Shown in pieces: positions 55,939 to 64,000 of a stretch of DNA of 64,000 bases; the stretch's first letter is position 1; each line of letters begins with the position of its first letter. Source of the stretch: Mesorhizobium loti. GTDB lineage: Bacteria; Pseudomonadota; Alphaproteobacteria; Rhizobiales; Rhizobiaceae. The stretch spans positions 62,001 through 126,000 of the forward strand of contig NZ_LPWA01000001.1 in the NCBI RefSeq assembly GCF_001510895.1, written 5' to 3'. Position numbers and translations under genes: made by a program. The notes beneath the pieces are model-generated. The model saw nothing but the letters and a program-made list of their open reading frames with translations, did not search any database and had not been told where the DNA came from.

Positions 55939-57038
55939 CAGTCTTTCAGGACGCGCGCCGCGTCCTCCTCGAACTGGATGCCGACCTTGGCGCCGCGCTC
56001 GTAGGTCACCGGGCTCGAACGGCTGTTCTGGTGGCGCACGATGAAGTTCTCGCCACCGTCGAGCTTCACGTGATAATGCGTGTCGGTGCCGAAATAGACG
56101 ATGTTGGAAAGCATTCCGGCGATCGTGCCTTTGGCTGGATCCGGCACCAGGTCGGCATGTTCGGGACGAACCACCAACGTGACCTCGCCCGACGGATCGA
56201 AGCCTTCCGGATAGCCGGCGGTGATCGTCGCGTTGCTCGCGAATTTGACCGTCGCCAGGCCCGGCTTCTTCGCCACCACCGTGCCCTGCAAAAAGTTCGT
56301 CTCGCCGATGAAGTCGGCGACGAAGCGTTCGGCCGGCCGGTCGTAGATATCGCGCGGCGCGCCGACCTGCAGGATCTTGCCGGCCGACATCACCGCGATG
56401 CGGTCTGACATGGTCAGCGCTTCTTCCTGATCGTGGGTGACGAAGATGAAGGTGATGCCGGTCTCGTTCTGCAGCCGCTTCAGTTCGATCTGCATTTCCT
56501 TGCGCAGCTTGTAGTCGAGCGCCGAGAGCGGCTCGTCGAGCAAAAGCACCTTCGGCTGTGGCGCGAGCGCCCGGGCGAGCGCTACGCGCTGCTGCTGACC
56601 GCCGGAGATCTGGCTGGTGCGACGCGCCTTGAGCGCCTCCATCTTGACCAGCCTCAGCATCTGCGCGACGCGCGCCTCGATTTCGCCCTTGGACTTGCCG
56701 AGCATCTCCAGCCCGAAGCCGATGTTCTGCGCCACCGTCATGTGCGGGAATAGCGCATAGCTCTGGAAGACGGTGTTGACCGGGCGCTTGAAGGGCGGCA
56801 GCGGCGCGATGTCCTGGCCATGCAGGAGGATTTCGCCGGCCGTTGGGAAATCGAAGCCGGCAATCAGTCTCAGCAGCGTCGTCTTTCCGCATCCGGACGG
56901 GCCGAGCAGTGTGAAAAATTCATTCTCGCGGATCGACACCGACACCGTGTCGAGAGCGGCTACCTGGTTTTCGCCGGTTCCAAAGACTTTGCGTACACCG
57001 CGAACTTCGATCGCGTTCTTACCCGGTTGTTCCGGCAC
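55938..57038 (-). CDS. Polyamine-type ABC transporter ATP-binding protein (PotA-like)
   Basis: A 366-residue ATPase with Walker [10 protein letters not shown] at 46-54, signature [15 protein letters not shown], Walker B VLLLDEP and a TOBE domain at the C-terminus. The start is taken as GTG 57038 ([14 protein letters not shown]), with GGGG at suitable distance. The frame is open to a TTG at 57119, which is less likely. It energises uptake through the PotB/PotC-like pair and is the second gene of the operon after the amidohydrolase. Confidence 0.9.
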   Translation of the reverse strand: MPEQPGKNAIEVRGVRKVFGTGENQVAALDTVSVSIRENEFFTLLGPSGCGKTTLLRLIAGFDFPTAGEILLHGQDIAPLPPFKRPVNTVFQSYALFPHMTVAQNIGFGLEMLGKSKGEIEARVAQMLRLVKMEALKARRTSQISGGQQQRVALARALAPQPKVLLLDEPLSALDYKLRKEMQIELKRLQNETGITFIFVTHDQEEALTMSDRIAVMSAGKILQVGAPRDIYDRPAERFVADFIGETNFLQGTVVAKKPGLATVKFASNATITAGYPEGFDPSGEVTLVVRPEHADLVPDPAKGTIAGMLSNIVYFGTDTHYHVKLDGGENFIVRHQNSRSSPVTYERGAKVGIQFEEDAARVLKD

Positions 57039-57156
57039 GATTACCCCATTGAGAGAGCCTGCTCTTGGCGGCAGGTTTGTTCCTGTTTGATTGTCACCAT
57101 AAGCCGGTCGGCTTGGCAACTGCGGAGCAGTGACTCGATTTCAATCTCGATTTCAA

Positions 57157-58844
57157 TTAAGCAATTCCTATGCCATCGTTAGGTTGGTAGGTGATCTTGC
57201 CCCCACAGATCGTGGTCATCGGCCGCACGGTGTGCAGCGCCTCTGGCGCCGTCGCCTCTATATCGGCCGACAACACAACGAGGTCGGCGAGGTATCCGGT
57301 CTTCAGGCACCCCTTGCGGTGTTCCATGAACTCGGCGTAGGCGCCCTCGACCGTGTAGCCGGCAATCGACTCCTGCAGCGAGAAGCTCTGGTCCGGCAGG
57401 CCTTCTGCCCAAGGTTTGCGCATCACCGCCGCCTGGATGCCCAGGATCGGATCAACCGGCGAGACCGGCCAGTCGGACGCGAAGACGACGCGCGCGCCGG
57501 CATCTTTGAGCGTGCGCCAGGCATAGCTCAGCGACCACTTCGCCGAGCCGATGCGCGAGATCGTCGGCTCCAGCGGGAAATTCATGGCGCCCGGCGGGTG
57601 CGGCGGCTGCATCGACGCGAGCACGCCCAGTTCGGCGAAGCGCGGCACGTCGGACGGCGTGGTCACCTCGATATGCTCGATGCGATGCCGGCTGTCGCGC
57701 CTGCCGTTCTTCCTCAGCGCCGCCTGATAGCCGTCGAGCACGGCGCGCACCGCGCCGTCGCCGATCGAATGCACGGCGATCTGCAAGCCGCGCCTGTCGG
57801 CCTCGACCGCTACTTCGGCGAAATGCGCGGGCGAAAAAAGCGGCTCGCCGCGCCAGCCCGGCCGGTCGGCATAGTCGTCGACCATCACCGCGGTCCAGGA
57901 ATCCAGCACGCCGTCATAGAACACCTTGACCATGCCCGACGACAACCATTCGGAATTATAGGTCGCCGCCATGCGCGAGGCTTTTTCGAGCATGTCCAGC
58001 GTCATGAAGTTCTTGAAGTGGAACGGGATTTTGGTGCGGCAGAGGAGCCGCCCTTCCTCCTCCAGTCCGGCAAGCAGCTGGAGCTGATAAAGGTTGCCGT
58101 CCATGTTCTGGATCGAGGTGATGCCATGTTGGGCACACCACTGTAGCCCGCGATGCATGAGGTCGCGGTCGGTGGCCAATTCCTCGGCCGACGGATAGGG
58201 GCTCGGCTCTTCGCCCGTCAGGCCGAGCCGTGTCCGATTCGCCCCGAAATGCTCGAGGATCGGTCCGAATGCCTCGCCCTCGCGCAATTCGCCGGCGGCA
58301 AGCCGTCCGCGCCCATGACGATCTCGTTGCCCGGCCCCACCTGCTTGCCGTTGAGCAGACCGGCCTCTTCGAGCGCCTTGGTGTTCGCCCACATCGTGTG
58401 ATGATCGGAAGCCGACATGGCGAAGGGCCGGTCGGGAATGATGCGGTCGAGGTGATGCCGCGTCACCGGTTCGGGCAGTATCGCGTAGTCGACCCCGGCG
58501 CCGATCAGCAGCCTGGCGTTCGGACGCTTTGCTGCGAAACCCTGGATCGCGTCGCGCAGCGCATCGAAGCCATGCACGCCCACCAGATGCAGATTGTCGA
58601 GCTCGGCCGCGCCGCCGAACAGATGCATATGCGCTTCGATGAAGCCCGGCAGGACGGAGCCGCTTTGGGCGTCGACAACCTTTGTCGCCGATCCTTTGAG
58701 TTCTTCGATCGAAGCGCGGCTACCGATGGCGATGATGACGCCGTCCTTGACGGCAACAGCTTCAGCGGCGGGATTGTCGTCGTCCATGGTCAGCACACGG
58801 CCGTTGACGACCACCAGATCCGCACCACCATCCGCAACCGACAT
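57157..58844 (-). pseudogene. Amidohydrolase, YtcJ type, one single-base frameshift (probably sequence error)
   Basis: The N-terminal frame from ATG 58844 has the composite-barrel opening DLVVVNGRVLTMDDDNPAAEAVAVKDG and the metal site HMHLFGG. It runs to MGADG and continues in another frame with LAAGELREGEAFGPILEHFG. One extra base near 58301 joins them into about 562 residues, normal for YtcJ-type amidohydrolases. Later metal or catalytic segments are present (IAVHSIGDGAV, HRIEHIE, FASDWPVSPVDP). The family hydrolyses amides, often N-substituted formamides or acylated amines. It heads the operon and is divergent from the TetR gene. Confidence 0.85.
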
Positions 58845-59097
58845 CGCGACTCCACATTTTGCTGAGGGACCGACAGCGCCGAGGGTCCAACGAGCTGCCG
58901 CTCCACCGGGGCGACGCCATGGGACAAAAGTCGATGCCGATGCGCCGTCTTCGAAATTCCCCTTGTTATCGTGGAAGACAGCGTGGATAAAGAATGCGAC
59001 TGTTTATTCGCGTTTGTCAACAGCCGGAATTTGGAATGATAGTGGACAGCACCGCGCGCCGATGGTGAGGCCGAGCGGGGAACGGGGGCAACGAGCA
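58845..59097. promoter_or_regulatory. Divergent promoter region between amidohydrolase operon and TetR gene
   Basis: A 253-base spacer with an AT-richer patch near 58985-59040. On the minus strand TTGACA is followed by AACGCGAATAAACAGTC, which would place a weak -10 near GCATTC for the amidohydrolase operon. A TetR operator is expected here, but no clear long inverted repeat was found. No coding frame is supported. Confidence 0.4.
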
Positions 59098-59751
59098 GTG
59101 AAGCGCAGTCTCGACCGCAAGACCAAAATAGCGCTCGAACCGCGCAAGCAGCCGCGGCAGCAACGGTCGAGCAAGGTGGTCGACAGGATTCTCGACGCGG
59201 CGCAGATCCTGACGCGGGAACAGGGAACCAGGACACCGACCACGCTCGCCATCGCGCAGCGCGCGGGCCTGTCGGTCGGTTCGGTCTATCAGTACTTTCC
59301 CAACAAGGAAGCCATTCTTCTGGAACTGGCCCGGCGCTGGCTGTCGTCTTTTCCCGAGGTCATCCGGAAGCGTATCAACGTCCCCCGGCCAACCAACCGT
59401 GACGAGTTTCGGCGTGAGGTGCGCAAGCTCTTCATCGACACGTCAAGGCTCTATTTGGACAACGTCACGCTGATGCCGGTGATCGAGGCCATATCCGGCA
59501 ATGCCGACCTGAGGCCGATCCAGGACGAATACGACAAAGAGATCATCGCCCTCTACGCAGCCTGGCTGCAGCATGTGAACCCGGCCCTTGAGGAAAAGAC
59601 CGCCAAGCGGTTGGGCCTGGTGATGATGGAGGTCGGGCACGCCTGCAGGCTTGTCGGACTGAAGAGAGATCGCAAGACATTCGACCTCATCGAGGACGAT
59701 GTGGAAGCCATGTGGCTGGCTCTCGTGAACCCCTATCTCAACCTCGACTGA
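59098..59751 (+). CDS. TetR/AcrR family regulator
   Basis: A 217-residue TetR protein. The N-terminal HTH is at about residues 22-68 (VVDRILDAAQILTREQGTRTPTTLAIAQRAGLSVGSVYQYFPNKEAILLEL), followed by a helical ligand domain. The start is taken as GTG 59098, because GGGGG lies upstream at fair distance; ATG 59062 is an alternative. It is divergent from the amidohydrolase-transporter operon and 41 bases before the acetylpolyamine amidohydrolase gene. It probably represses the region and responds to the transported compound. Confidence 0.87.
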   Translation: MKRSLDRKTKIALEPRKQPRQQRSSKVVDRILDAAQILTREQGTRTPTTLAIAQRAGLSVGSVYQYFPNKEAILLELARRWLSSFPEVIRKRINVPRPTNRDEFRREVRKLFIDTSRLYLDNVTLMPVIEAISGNADLRPIQDEYDKEIIALYAAWLQHVNPALEEKTAKRLGLVMMEVGHACRLVGLKRDRKTFDLIEDDVEAMWLALVNPYLNLD

Positions 59752-59792
59752 TTTCGCATTTCCAACTGATTTCGCACTCCAGGGGAATTCCT

Positions 59793-60824
59793 ATGAAGAC
59801 TGTCTTTTCGCCTCTCCATGCCGGTCATGCCGGGCAGATGGAACTGGTCACGTCGTCGATCGTGCCTGGTTTCGAGAAGCCGTCGCGAGCCGAATTCATC
59901 AAGGCAAGGGTGGAGAGCGAGAAGCTTGGACCGATCATCGGGCCGGTCGAGCACGACCTTGCGGCCGCCAAGCGCGTGCATGAGGCGCACTACATCGATT
60001 TCCTGCCGACCGTGTGGCCGGAATGGGTCGCTGCCGGCTTCAAGGGCTCGGCCATGGGCTTCACCTGGCCGACGCGCGGGCTGCGCGGCGACGTGCCGCC
60101 GAAGCGCATCGACGCCCTGCTCGGCTATTATTCCTTCGATGCCGGCGCCACCTTCGTCGAAGGCACCTGGGCGGCGATCAAGTCGTCCTACGATGTCGCG
60201 CTGACGGCAGCCGCGCTGGTCAAGGGCGGCGAGCGGACCGCCTTCGCGCTCTGCCGGCCGCCCGGCCATCACGCCGGCGCTGCCTTCATGGGCGGCTACT
60301 GCTTCATCAACAACGCCGCCGTCGTCGCGCAATGGTTCCGCGACCGGGGCGCTGGCCGTGTCTCGATCCTCGACGTCGACTATCACCACGGCAATGGCAC
60401 GCAGGAAATCTTCTACCGCCGCGGCGACGTGCAGGTGCTCAACCTGCATGGCGACCCGATGGTCGAGTACCCCTTCTTCCTCGGCCATGCCGACGAGCGC
60501 GGCGCGGGCGAGGGCGAAGGCTTCAACATCAACTATCCGATGCCCTTCGGCACCAACTGGGATGGCTGGAGCGCCTCGCTCGAGGACGCCTGCGCCAGGC
60601 TTGCGGCCTACGCACCCGACGTCGTCATTGTCTCGCTCGGCGTCGACACCTTCGAGAAGGACCCGATCAGCCAGTTCAAGCTGAAGAGCGAGGACTATCC
60701 CAAGATCGGCCGCCGCATCGCCAAGCTCGGCCTGCCGACGCTGTTCGTCATGGAAGGCGGCTACGCGGTCGAAGAGATCGGCGTCAACGCCGTCGGCGTG
60801 CTGACCGGCTTCGAGGATCGCTGA
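59793..60824 (+). CDS. Histone deacetylase family protein, acetylpolyamine amidohydrolase-like
   Basis: A 343-residue class II histone deacetylase-like enzyme. The catalytic segments are clear: CRPPGHHAG with the tandem histidines, DVDYHHGNGTQEIFY with the zinc Asp/His, and LGVDTFEKDP near the C-terminus. In bacteria this group includes acetylpolyamine amidohydrolase (AphA), which releases acetate from acetylated polyamines. The nearby polyamine-type transporter supports this. It starts at ATG 59793 with AGGGGA upstream and is followed by a terminator. Confidence 0.88.
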   Translation: MKTVFSPLHAGHAGQMELVTSSIVPGFEKPSRAEFIKARVESEKLGPIIGPVEHDLAAAKRVHEAHYIDFLPTVWPEWVAAGFKGSAMGFTWPTRGLRGDVPPKRIDALLGYYSFDAGATFVEGTWAAIKSSYDVALTAAALVKGGERTAFALCRPPGHHAGAAFMGGYCFINNAAVVAQWFRDRGAGRVSILDVDYHHGNGTQEIFYRRGDVQVLNLHGDPMVEYPFFLGHADERGAGEGEGFNINYPMPFGTNWDGWSASLEDACARLAAYAPDVVIVSLGVDTFEKDPISQFKLKSEDYPKIGRRIAKLGLPTLFVMEGGYAVEEIGVNAVGVLTGFEDR

Positions 60825-60848
60825 GCCGCGTCGAGCCGGAAGGACATG

Positions 60849-60879
60849 CGCCCCCGGATGCAGCCGGGGGCGTATTTTT
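60849..60879 (+). terminator. Rho-independent terminator after the acetylpolyamine amidohydrolase gene
   Basis: CGCCCCCGG (60849-60857) pairs perfectly with CCGGGGGCG (60864-60872) around a 6-base loop, followed by TATTTTT. This is a textbook intrinsic terminator 25 bases after the stop codon. Confidence 0.9.
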
Positions 60880-61257
60880 GACGACTTTACCGCGATGTCA
60901 TCGGCTCACCTCAATCCTGAAATTGTCGGCAAGTAACGCGAGACGCGGCTTCTGAGTCGCAACACGAGTCCACCGGATTCGATTTTGTCAAATCGCGTTT
61001 GATGTCGGATTCATCTGCGGGTAGATTAGACCCGAATCAGCCGGTCCACGGGGGGCGCGGCGATCACCCAAGGTCTCTTGTTCCGGCGCTCGGCCGGCAC
61101 CAGACGCGGATGGCTTCGCGTTCCCCAAAAGGATTCGGCTCGGTTGGGCGTTGTGCGCGCCCGTGAGTGTGTTTTCGTCAACGTGACGCGTTTCGGGTCC
61201 GGCCGCAGGCTTTTGCCAGCACCGGGCACAGGGATCGATTCCGGCCAGAATATCGAA
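60880..61257. other. Long 5' region of visN, no gene seen
   Basis: A 378-base stretch after the terminator. No convincing coding frame: the open frame from 61078 into visN has no family similarity before residue 61. It holds the candidate visN promoter at 60999-61027 and a leader of about 220 bases. Short direct or inverted repeats were not prominent. Confidence 0.5.
60999..61027 (+). promoter_or_regulatory. Candidate sigma-70 promoter of visN
   Basis: TTGATG (60999-61004), 17 bases, then TAGATT (61022-61027). Spacing is ideal and the boxes are near consensus. It is the best pair in the gap upstream of visN; activity is inferred. Confidence 0.45.
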
Positions 61258-61968
61258 ATGAGCAGTTCCGCCGCGCTTCTCCAACCCGACGCCTCAGGCT
61301 CGCGCCTGATGTCCCGCGGCGATCTCACCAGTTTCTTCATGCAGCTTGCCGCCGACATCGGCGCCGACAGCTATATGCTGGTTGCCATCGTCCACGACCA
61401 GGACCGCAACGACGCGCGCATCGTGTCGTCGAACTGGATCTTCGACGCCATCGAGCTGATCGGCAAAAGGCTCATCGCCAACCTAGCGCTGGGGCCGCTT
61501 ACGGCGGCACCCGGTGTGCGCCCCATGCCATTGGTCGCCGCCCACGCACCCGATGCCGGCGCGCTGCTGACCGGCGAGGAAGCCAGGCTGCTCGATGTGC
61601 TCGGCCACGCCGAAATCTATTCGCTTAGGTTGAATGTCGGCCGCCAGCGCCTGTTCGTGTTGTTTTCCGCCGCCGAGCCCGACCGGATCGACCTTACGGC
61701 CTTGATGAAGGCGCAGCTCAAATGCTGCTACGCGCTATCCAGCATCCCGCAATTGATCGCCGAGGCCTCCATGCAGGATCCGCTGTCCGACCGCGAGCGC
61801 GAATGCCTGTTCTGGGTTTCGGAAGGCAAGACCACCGACGAGGTCGCCCTCATCCTTGGCGTCTCGTCGAACACCGTCAACAGCTACATCACGCACGCCA
61901 TCCAGAAATTCGCGGCCAGCAACCGCGCGATGGCGATTGCGACCGCGATCAGGAGCGGCATCATTTGA
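61258..61968 (+). CDS. visN: LuxR-type flagellar master regulator VisN
   Basis: A 236-residue LuxR-family protein. The C-terminal GerE HTH spans about residues 174-234 (LSDRERECLFWVSEGKTTDEVALILGVSSNTVNSYITHAIQKF), and the N-terminal part is a ligand-binding-like domain. VisN and VisR form the heterodimeric activator at the top of the flagellar hierarchy in rhizobia. ATG 61258 is chosen because family similarity begins there; the frame is open to 61078. It overlaps visR by 4 bases. Confidence 0.88.
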   Translation: MSSSAALLQPDASGSRLMSRGDLTSFFMQLAADIGADSYMLVAIVHDQDRNDARIVSSNWIFDAIELIGKRLIANLALGPLTAAPGVRPMPLVAAHAPDAGALLTGEEARLLDVLGHAEIYSLRLNVGRQRLFVLFSAAEPDRIDLTALMKAQLKCCYALSSIPQLIAEASMQDPLSDRERECLFWVSEGKTTDEVALILGVSSNTVNSYITHAIQKFAASNRAMAIATAIRSGII

Positions 61969-62735
61969 AGCACGCACAGGTCAAAGAGGCCGCGGCCGCC
62001 CTTTTCAACGATCAGCGCAATCCGTTCGGCGCCTTCTCGCTTGGATCGGAAACGCATCACGCGGTGACCATTCCGGACGCCGTCCGCCGATGCCGCTGGA
62101 TTGCCGTCGACATCAACGCTTCCGCATTCGGGCTGTTCTTCGTCAGCCCTTCGCTGGAGCGCGCCCGCCTGGTCGCCTGCTTCGATTCCGACTATCCGTC
62201 GACCGGCGTCACGGCCAAATTCATCTCGGGCGCCAGCGGCGAAGAAATGGTGCGCCACTGCCGCATCTCGACGGCGCCGCGCTGGTGGGCGGATGACAGC
62301 ATGGCCGGCTCGCGGCAAACGCTTGAGAGCCTGACATGGTCCGAGCAGACCGCGCCGCTGGCGCCCGGCACCAACGGCATCGCCTTTCCGGTGCATGCCG
62401 AGCGCGGTCAGTGCGGGCTGGTCGTTTTCCTCGGGTCGGACATCACGCTTTCGGACGACACGCTCTGTGAAATCCACGCGCGCTGCTTTGCGCTGTTTGC
62501 GGCGGTCGCCCGCGTCCGTCCAGGCGAAACCGGCAGGGCCCGCGCGATCTCAAAGCGCGAGCTCGAATGCCTGAAGCTGACCGCCAACGGCAACACCAGC
62601 GAAGAGATCGCGAAGCTCCTGAAACTGTCGGTGCACACCGCCAACCAGTATCTGACCCAGTCGACGCAGAAGCTCAACGCGGTCAACCGCAACCAGGCGG
62701 TGGCCAAGGCGCTGCGTCTCGGCCTGATCGAGTAG
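61965..62735 (+). CDS. visR: LuxR-type flagellar master regulator VisR
   Basis: A 256-residue partner of VisN with a C-terminal GerE domain (AISKRELECLKLTANGNTSEEIAKLLKLSVHTANQYLTQSTQKLNAVNRNQ). The likely start is TTG 61965, inside the visN stop (TTGA overlap), which couples translation; no good ATG is found nearer the conserved start. VisNR activates rem and then motility genes. The pairing and the flhB gene close by make the identity secure. Confidence 0.88.
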   Translation: MKHAQVKEAAAALFNDQRNPFGAFSLGSETHHAVTIPDAVRRCRWIAVDINASAFGLFFVSPSLERARLVACFDSDYPSTGVTAKFISGASGEEMVRHCRISTAPRWWADDSMAGSRQTLESLTWSEQTAPLAPGTNGIAFPVHAERGQCGLVVFLGSDITLSDDTLCEIHARCFALFAAVARVRPGETGRARAISKRELECLKLTANGNTSEEIAKLLKLSVHTANQYLTQSTQKLNAVNRNQAVAKALRLGLIE

Positions 62736-62773
62736 CTCGCTCAGGCCAGGCGCCTACACTCTTCAATTCATCA

Positions 62774-63211
62774 TCAGGGGTAAGCGAGCGGCTCGGTCCT
62801 GCGGATGCGCGCCTGCTCGATCGCGTCCTCGAGCAGCGTCGTGTTGTGCTCCGGCGTCTCGCCCGGCTTCTCGAAAGACACGTAGTTGACGACCACGGAC
62901 GCCCCCTGCCCGGTCAGCGTCAGCTGGAAGTAGACGGTGACGCCGCGCGGCCGAAGCTCGAGATCGAGCACGATGCGCGGGTGGCCCGTCCAGTCGACAT
63001 GCGCTTCGCCGCCATGGCCAAGCCTGAGCGTGCCCGGCTGGAAGTAGAGTTCCGCGGCCGAGTCCACCAGGTCCGACAGGCAAGCGAAATGCTCCAGCCG
63101 GATGAAGGCGATGTAGTCGGCGACCTCGATCAGCCGCAACTCGCCGACCACGTCCTGGATGGCGCCGGCGACGATCTGCTCGCGTGAATTGGCGTGTGGT
63201 TGCCGGTTCAT
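62774..63211 (-). CDS. Conserved hypothetical protein between visR and flhB
   Basis: A 145-residue protein that I do not recognise. Segments include IQDVVGELRLIEVADYIAFIRLEHFACLSDLVDSAAELYFQPGTLRLG and LDLELRPRGVTVYFQLTLTGQGASVVVNYVSFEKPGETPEHNTTLLEDAI. The alternating hydrophobic strands suggest a small alpha/beta fold. No signal peptide or membrane segment. It is 20 bases downstream of flhB in the same direction, so a link to flagella or motility control is likely but unproven. Confidence 0.72.
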   Translation of the reverse strand: MNRQPHANSREQIVAGAIQDVVGELRLIEVADYIAFIRLEHFACLSDLVDSAAELYFQPGTLRLGHGGEAHVDWTGHPRIVLDLELRPRGVTVYFQLTLTGQGASVVVNYVSFEKPGETPEHNTTLLEDAIEQARIRRTEPLAYP

Positions 63212-63231
63212 GGATTAGAAGCAGCGTCCGT

Positions 63232-64000
63232 TCATTGGGTTACTTTTCGCTCGGCCTTCTTCGAGTAGACGATCCGCACCAGCTCGGCGACGGCCTGGTA
63301 GAATTGCGACGGGATCACGCTATCAACCGAAACTTGCTTGTACATGGAGCGGGCGAGCGCGACGTCCTCGAAGATCGGGATGTTGTGCTCCCTGGCGATC
63401 TCCCGGATCTTCAGCGCCACCAGATCCTGGCCCTTGGCGAGCACGACCGGGGCGGAATCCTCCTCGCGGACATATTTCAGCGCGATGGAATAGTGTGTCG
63501 GATTGGCAATGATGAGCGTCGCGCGCGGCACCGCCGTCATCATGCGCCGCCGCGCCCGGTCGCGCGCCAGCGAGCGCAGGCGCGACTTCACGATCGGATC
63601 GCCTTCCGACTGTTTCATCTCGTCCTTCACTTCCTGCTTGGTCATGCGCAGGTCGCGTCGCCAGTGGAAACGCGACCAGACGATGTCGGCGACCGCGATC
63701 AGCCCCATGACGAAGACGATCGCCACCAGTATGTCGACAAAGATGCTGCGGATGACCATGCCGAACGACATCGGGTTGGTGATCATGCCGGCAAGCAGCC
63801 TGCGATGATCCTCCGACAGCGTGAAGGTGAGCACAGCGATGGCGAAGGCAAGCTTGGCCAACGATTTAAGGAATTCTACCCATCCCTGCACGCCGAACAT
63901 CCGGCTCCAGCCCTTGGCGATCGAAATGCGCGACAGCTGCGGCCTGACCCGATCGCCGACGAATTGCGGTATGTTCTGAAACACCGAAGCGCCGACGCCG
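63232..64000 (-). CDS. flhB: Flagellar export apparatus protein FlhB, C-terminal part (cut by window edge)
   Basis: The frame is open to the window end, so the N-terminal part lies outside. About 256 residues are visible: transmembrane segments (LAKLAFAIAVLTFTL and ILVAIVFVMGLIAVADIVW), the linker, and the cytoplasmic domain with the autocleavage motif NPTH in LIIANPTHYSIALKYV. FlhB switches the substrate specificity of the flagellar type III export gate from rod/hook to filament proteins. The NPTH motif and RARRRMMTAVP segment are intact. It marks the edge of the flagellar cluster. Confidence 0.92.
   Translation of the reverse strand, partial: GVGASVFQNIPQFVGDRVRPQLSRISIAKGWSRMFGVQGWVEFLKSLAKLAFAIAVLTFTLSEDHRRLLAGMITNPMSFGMVIRSIFVDILVAIVFVMGLIAVADIVWSRFHWRRDLRMTKQEVKDEMKQSEGDPIVKSRLRSLARDRARRRMMTAVPRATLIIANPTHYSIALKYVREEDSAPVVLAKGQDLVALKIREIAREHNIPIFEDVALARSMYKQVSVDSVIPSQFYQAVAELVRIVYSKKAERKVTQ

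Noticed and set aside
61078..61257. N-terminal extension of VisN from 61078
   Set aside because: The extra 60 residues are Arg-rich and unlike VisN; similarity starts at ATG 61258.

Overview
The window looks like the chromosome of a rhizobial alphaproteobacterium, most likely Mesorhizobium or a near relative in Phyllobacteriaceae. The evidence is a visN-visR pair next to flhB, a full ectoine/hydroxyectoine uptake and breakdown locus, many ABC importers with sugar-acid and amide catabolism, high GC, and several families of palindromic intergenic repeats of rhizobial type. No nod, nif or fix genes, transposases, integrases, tRNAs, rRNAs or CRISPR arrays were seen.

Region 1 (1-13.9 kb) is a sugar-acid catabolic locus. 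It has a sugar ABC importer (binding protein, two permeases, MalK-like ATPase), an IclR regulator, an L-fuconolactonase-like hydrolase, a mutarotase, an L-fuconate dehydratase, a 2-keto-3-deoxy-L-fuconate dehydrogenase-like SDR, a second enolase-superfamily enzyme and a Gfo/Idh/MocA dehydrogenase. Most of the non-phosphorylative L-fucose route is therefore present. It is mixed with acyl-CoA genes (two MaoC hydratases, one CaiB/BaiF CoA-transferase) and a binding-protein-like gene that has no signal peptide.

Region 2 (13.9-27.7 kb) is the ectoine locus. ehuABCD (import), eutABC and doeAB lie on the minus strand. The regulators enuR (MocR/GntR) and doeX (AsnC) are divergent, and doeC and doeD lie on the plus strand. 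The import/catabolism operon is divided by palindromic spacers.

Region 3 (27.7-50.3 kb) is more mixed. It holds an MDR oxidoreductase, two SDRs, a GNAT acetyltransferase, an unknown protein, a SIS-domain protein and an ALDH7 dehydrogenase. These are followed by an ECF42-type sigma factor with its YCII/DGPF partner, topoisomerase IB, a three-gene transglutaminase / ATP-grasp-alpha-E / transglutaminase-DUF2126 module, glutaryl-CoA dehydrogenase with a divergent LysR gene, and tex.

Region 4 (50.5-60.8 kb) is an apparent seven-gene amide or polyamine catabolic operon: YtcJ-type amidohydrolase, PotA-PotB-PotC-PotD-like importer and two tandem serine hydrolases. A divergent TetR gene is followed by an acetylpolyamine amidohydrolase. 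Region 5 (60.9-64 kb) is the edge of the flagellar regulon: visN, visR, a small unknown gene and the C-terminal part of flhB.

Eight genes carry eleven single-base deletions in all and no insertions, mostly at short G or C runs. This looks like uncorrected sequencing error rather than gene decay, so the genes marked as frameshifted are probably intact in the organism.
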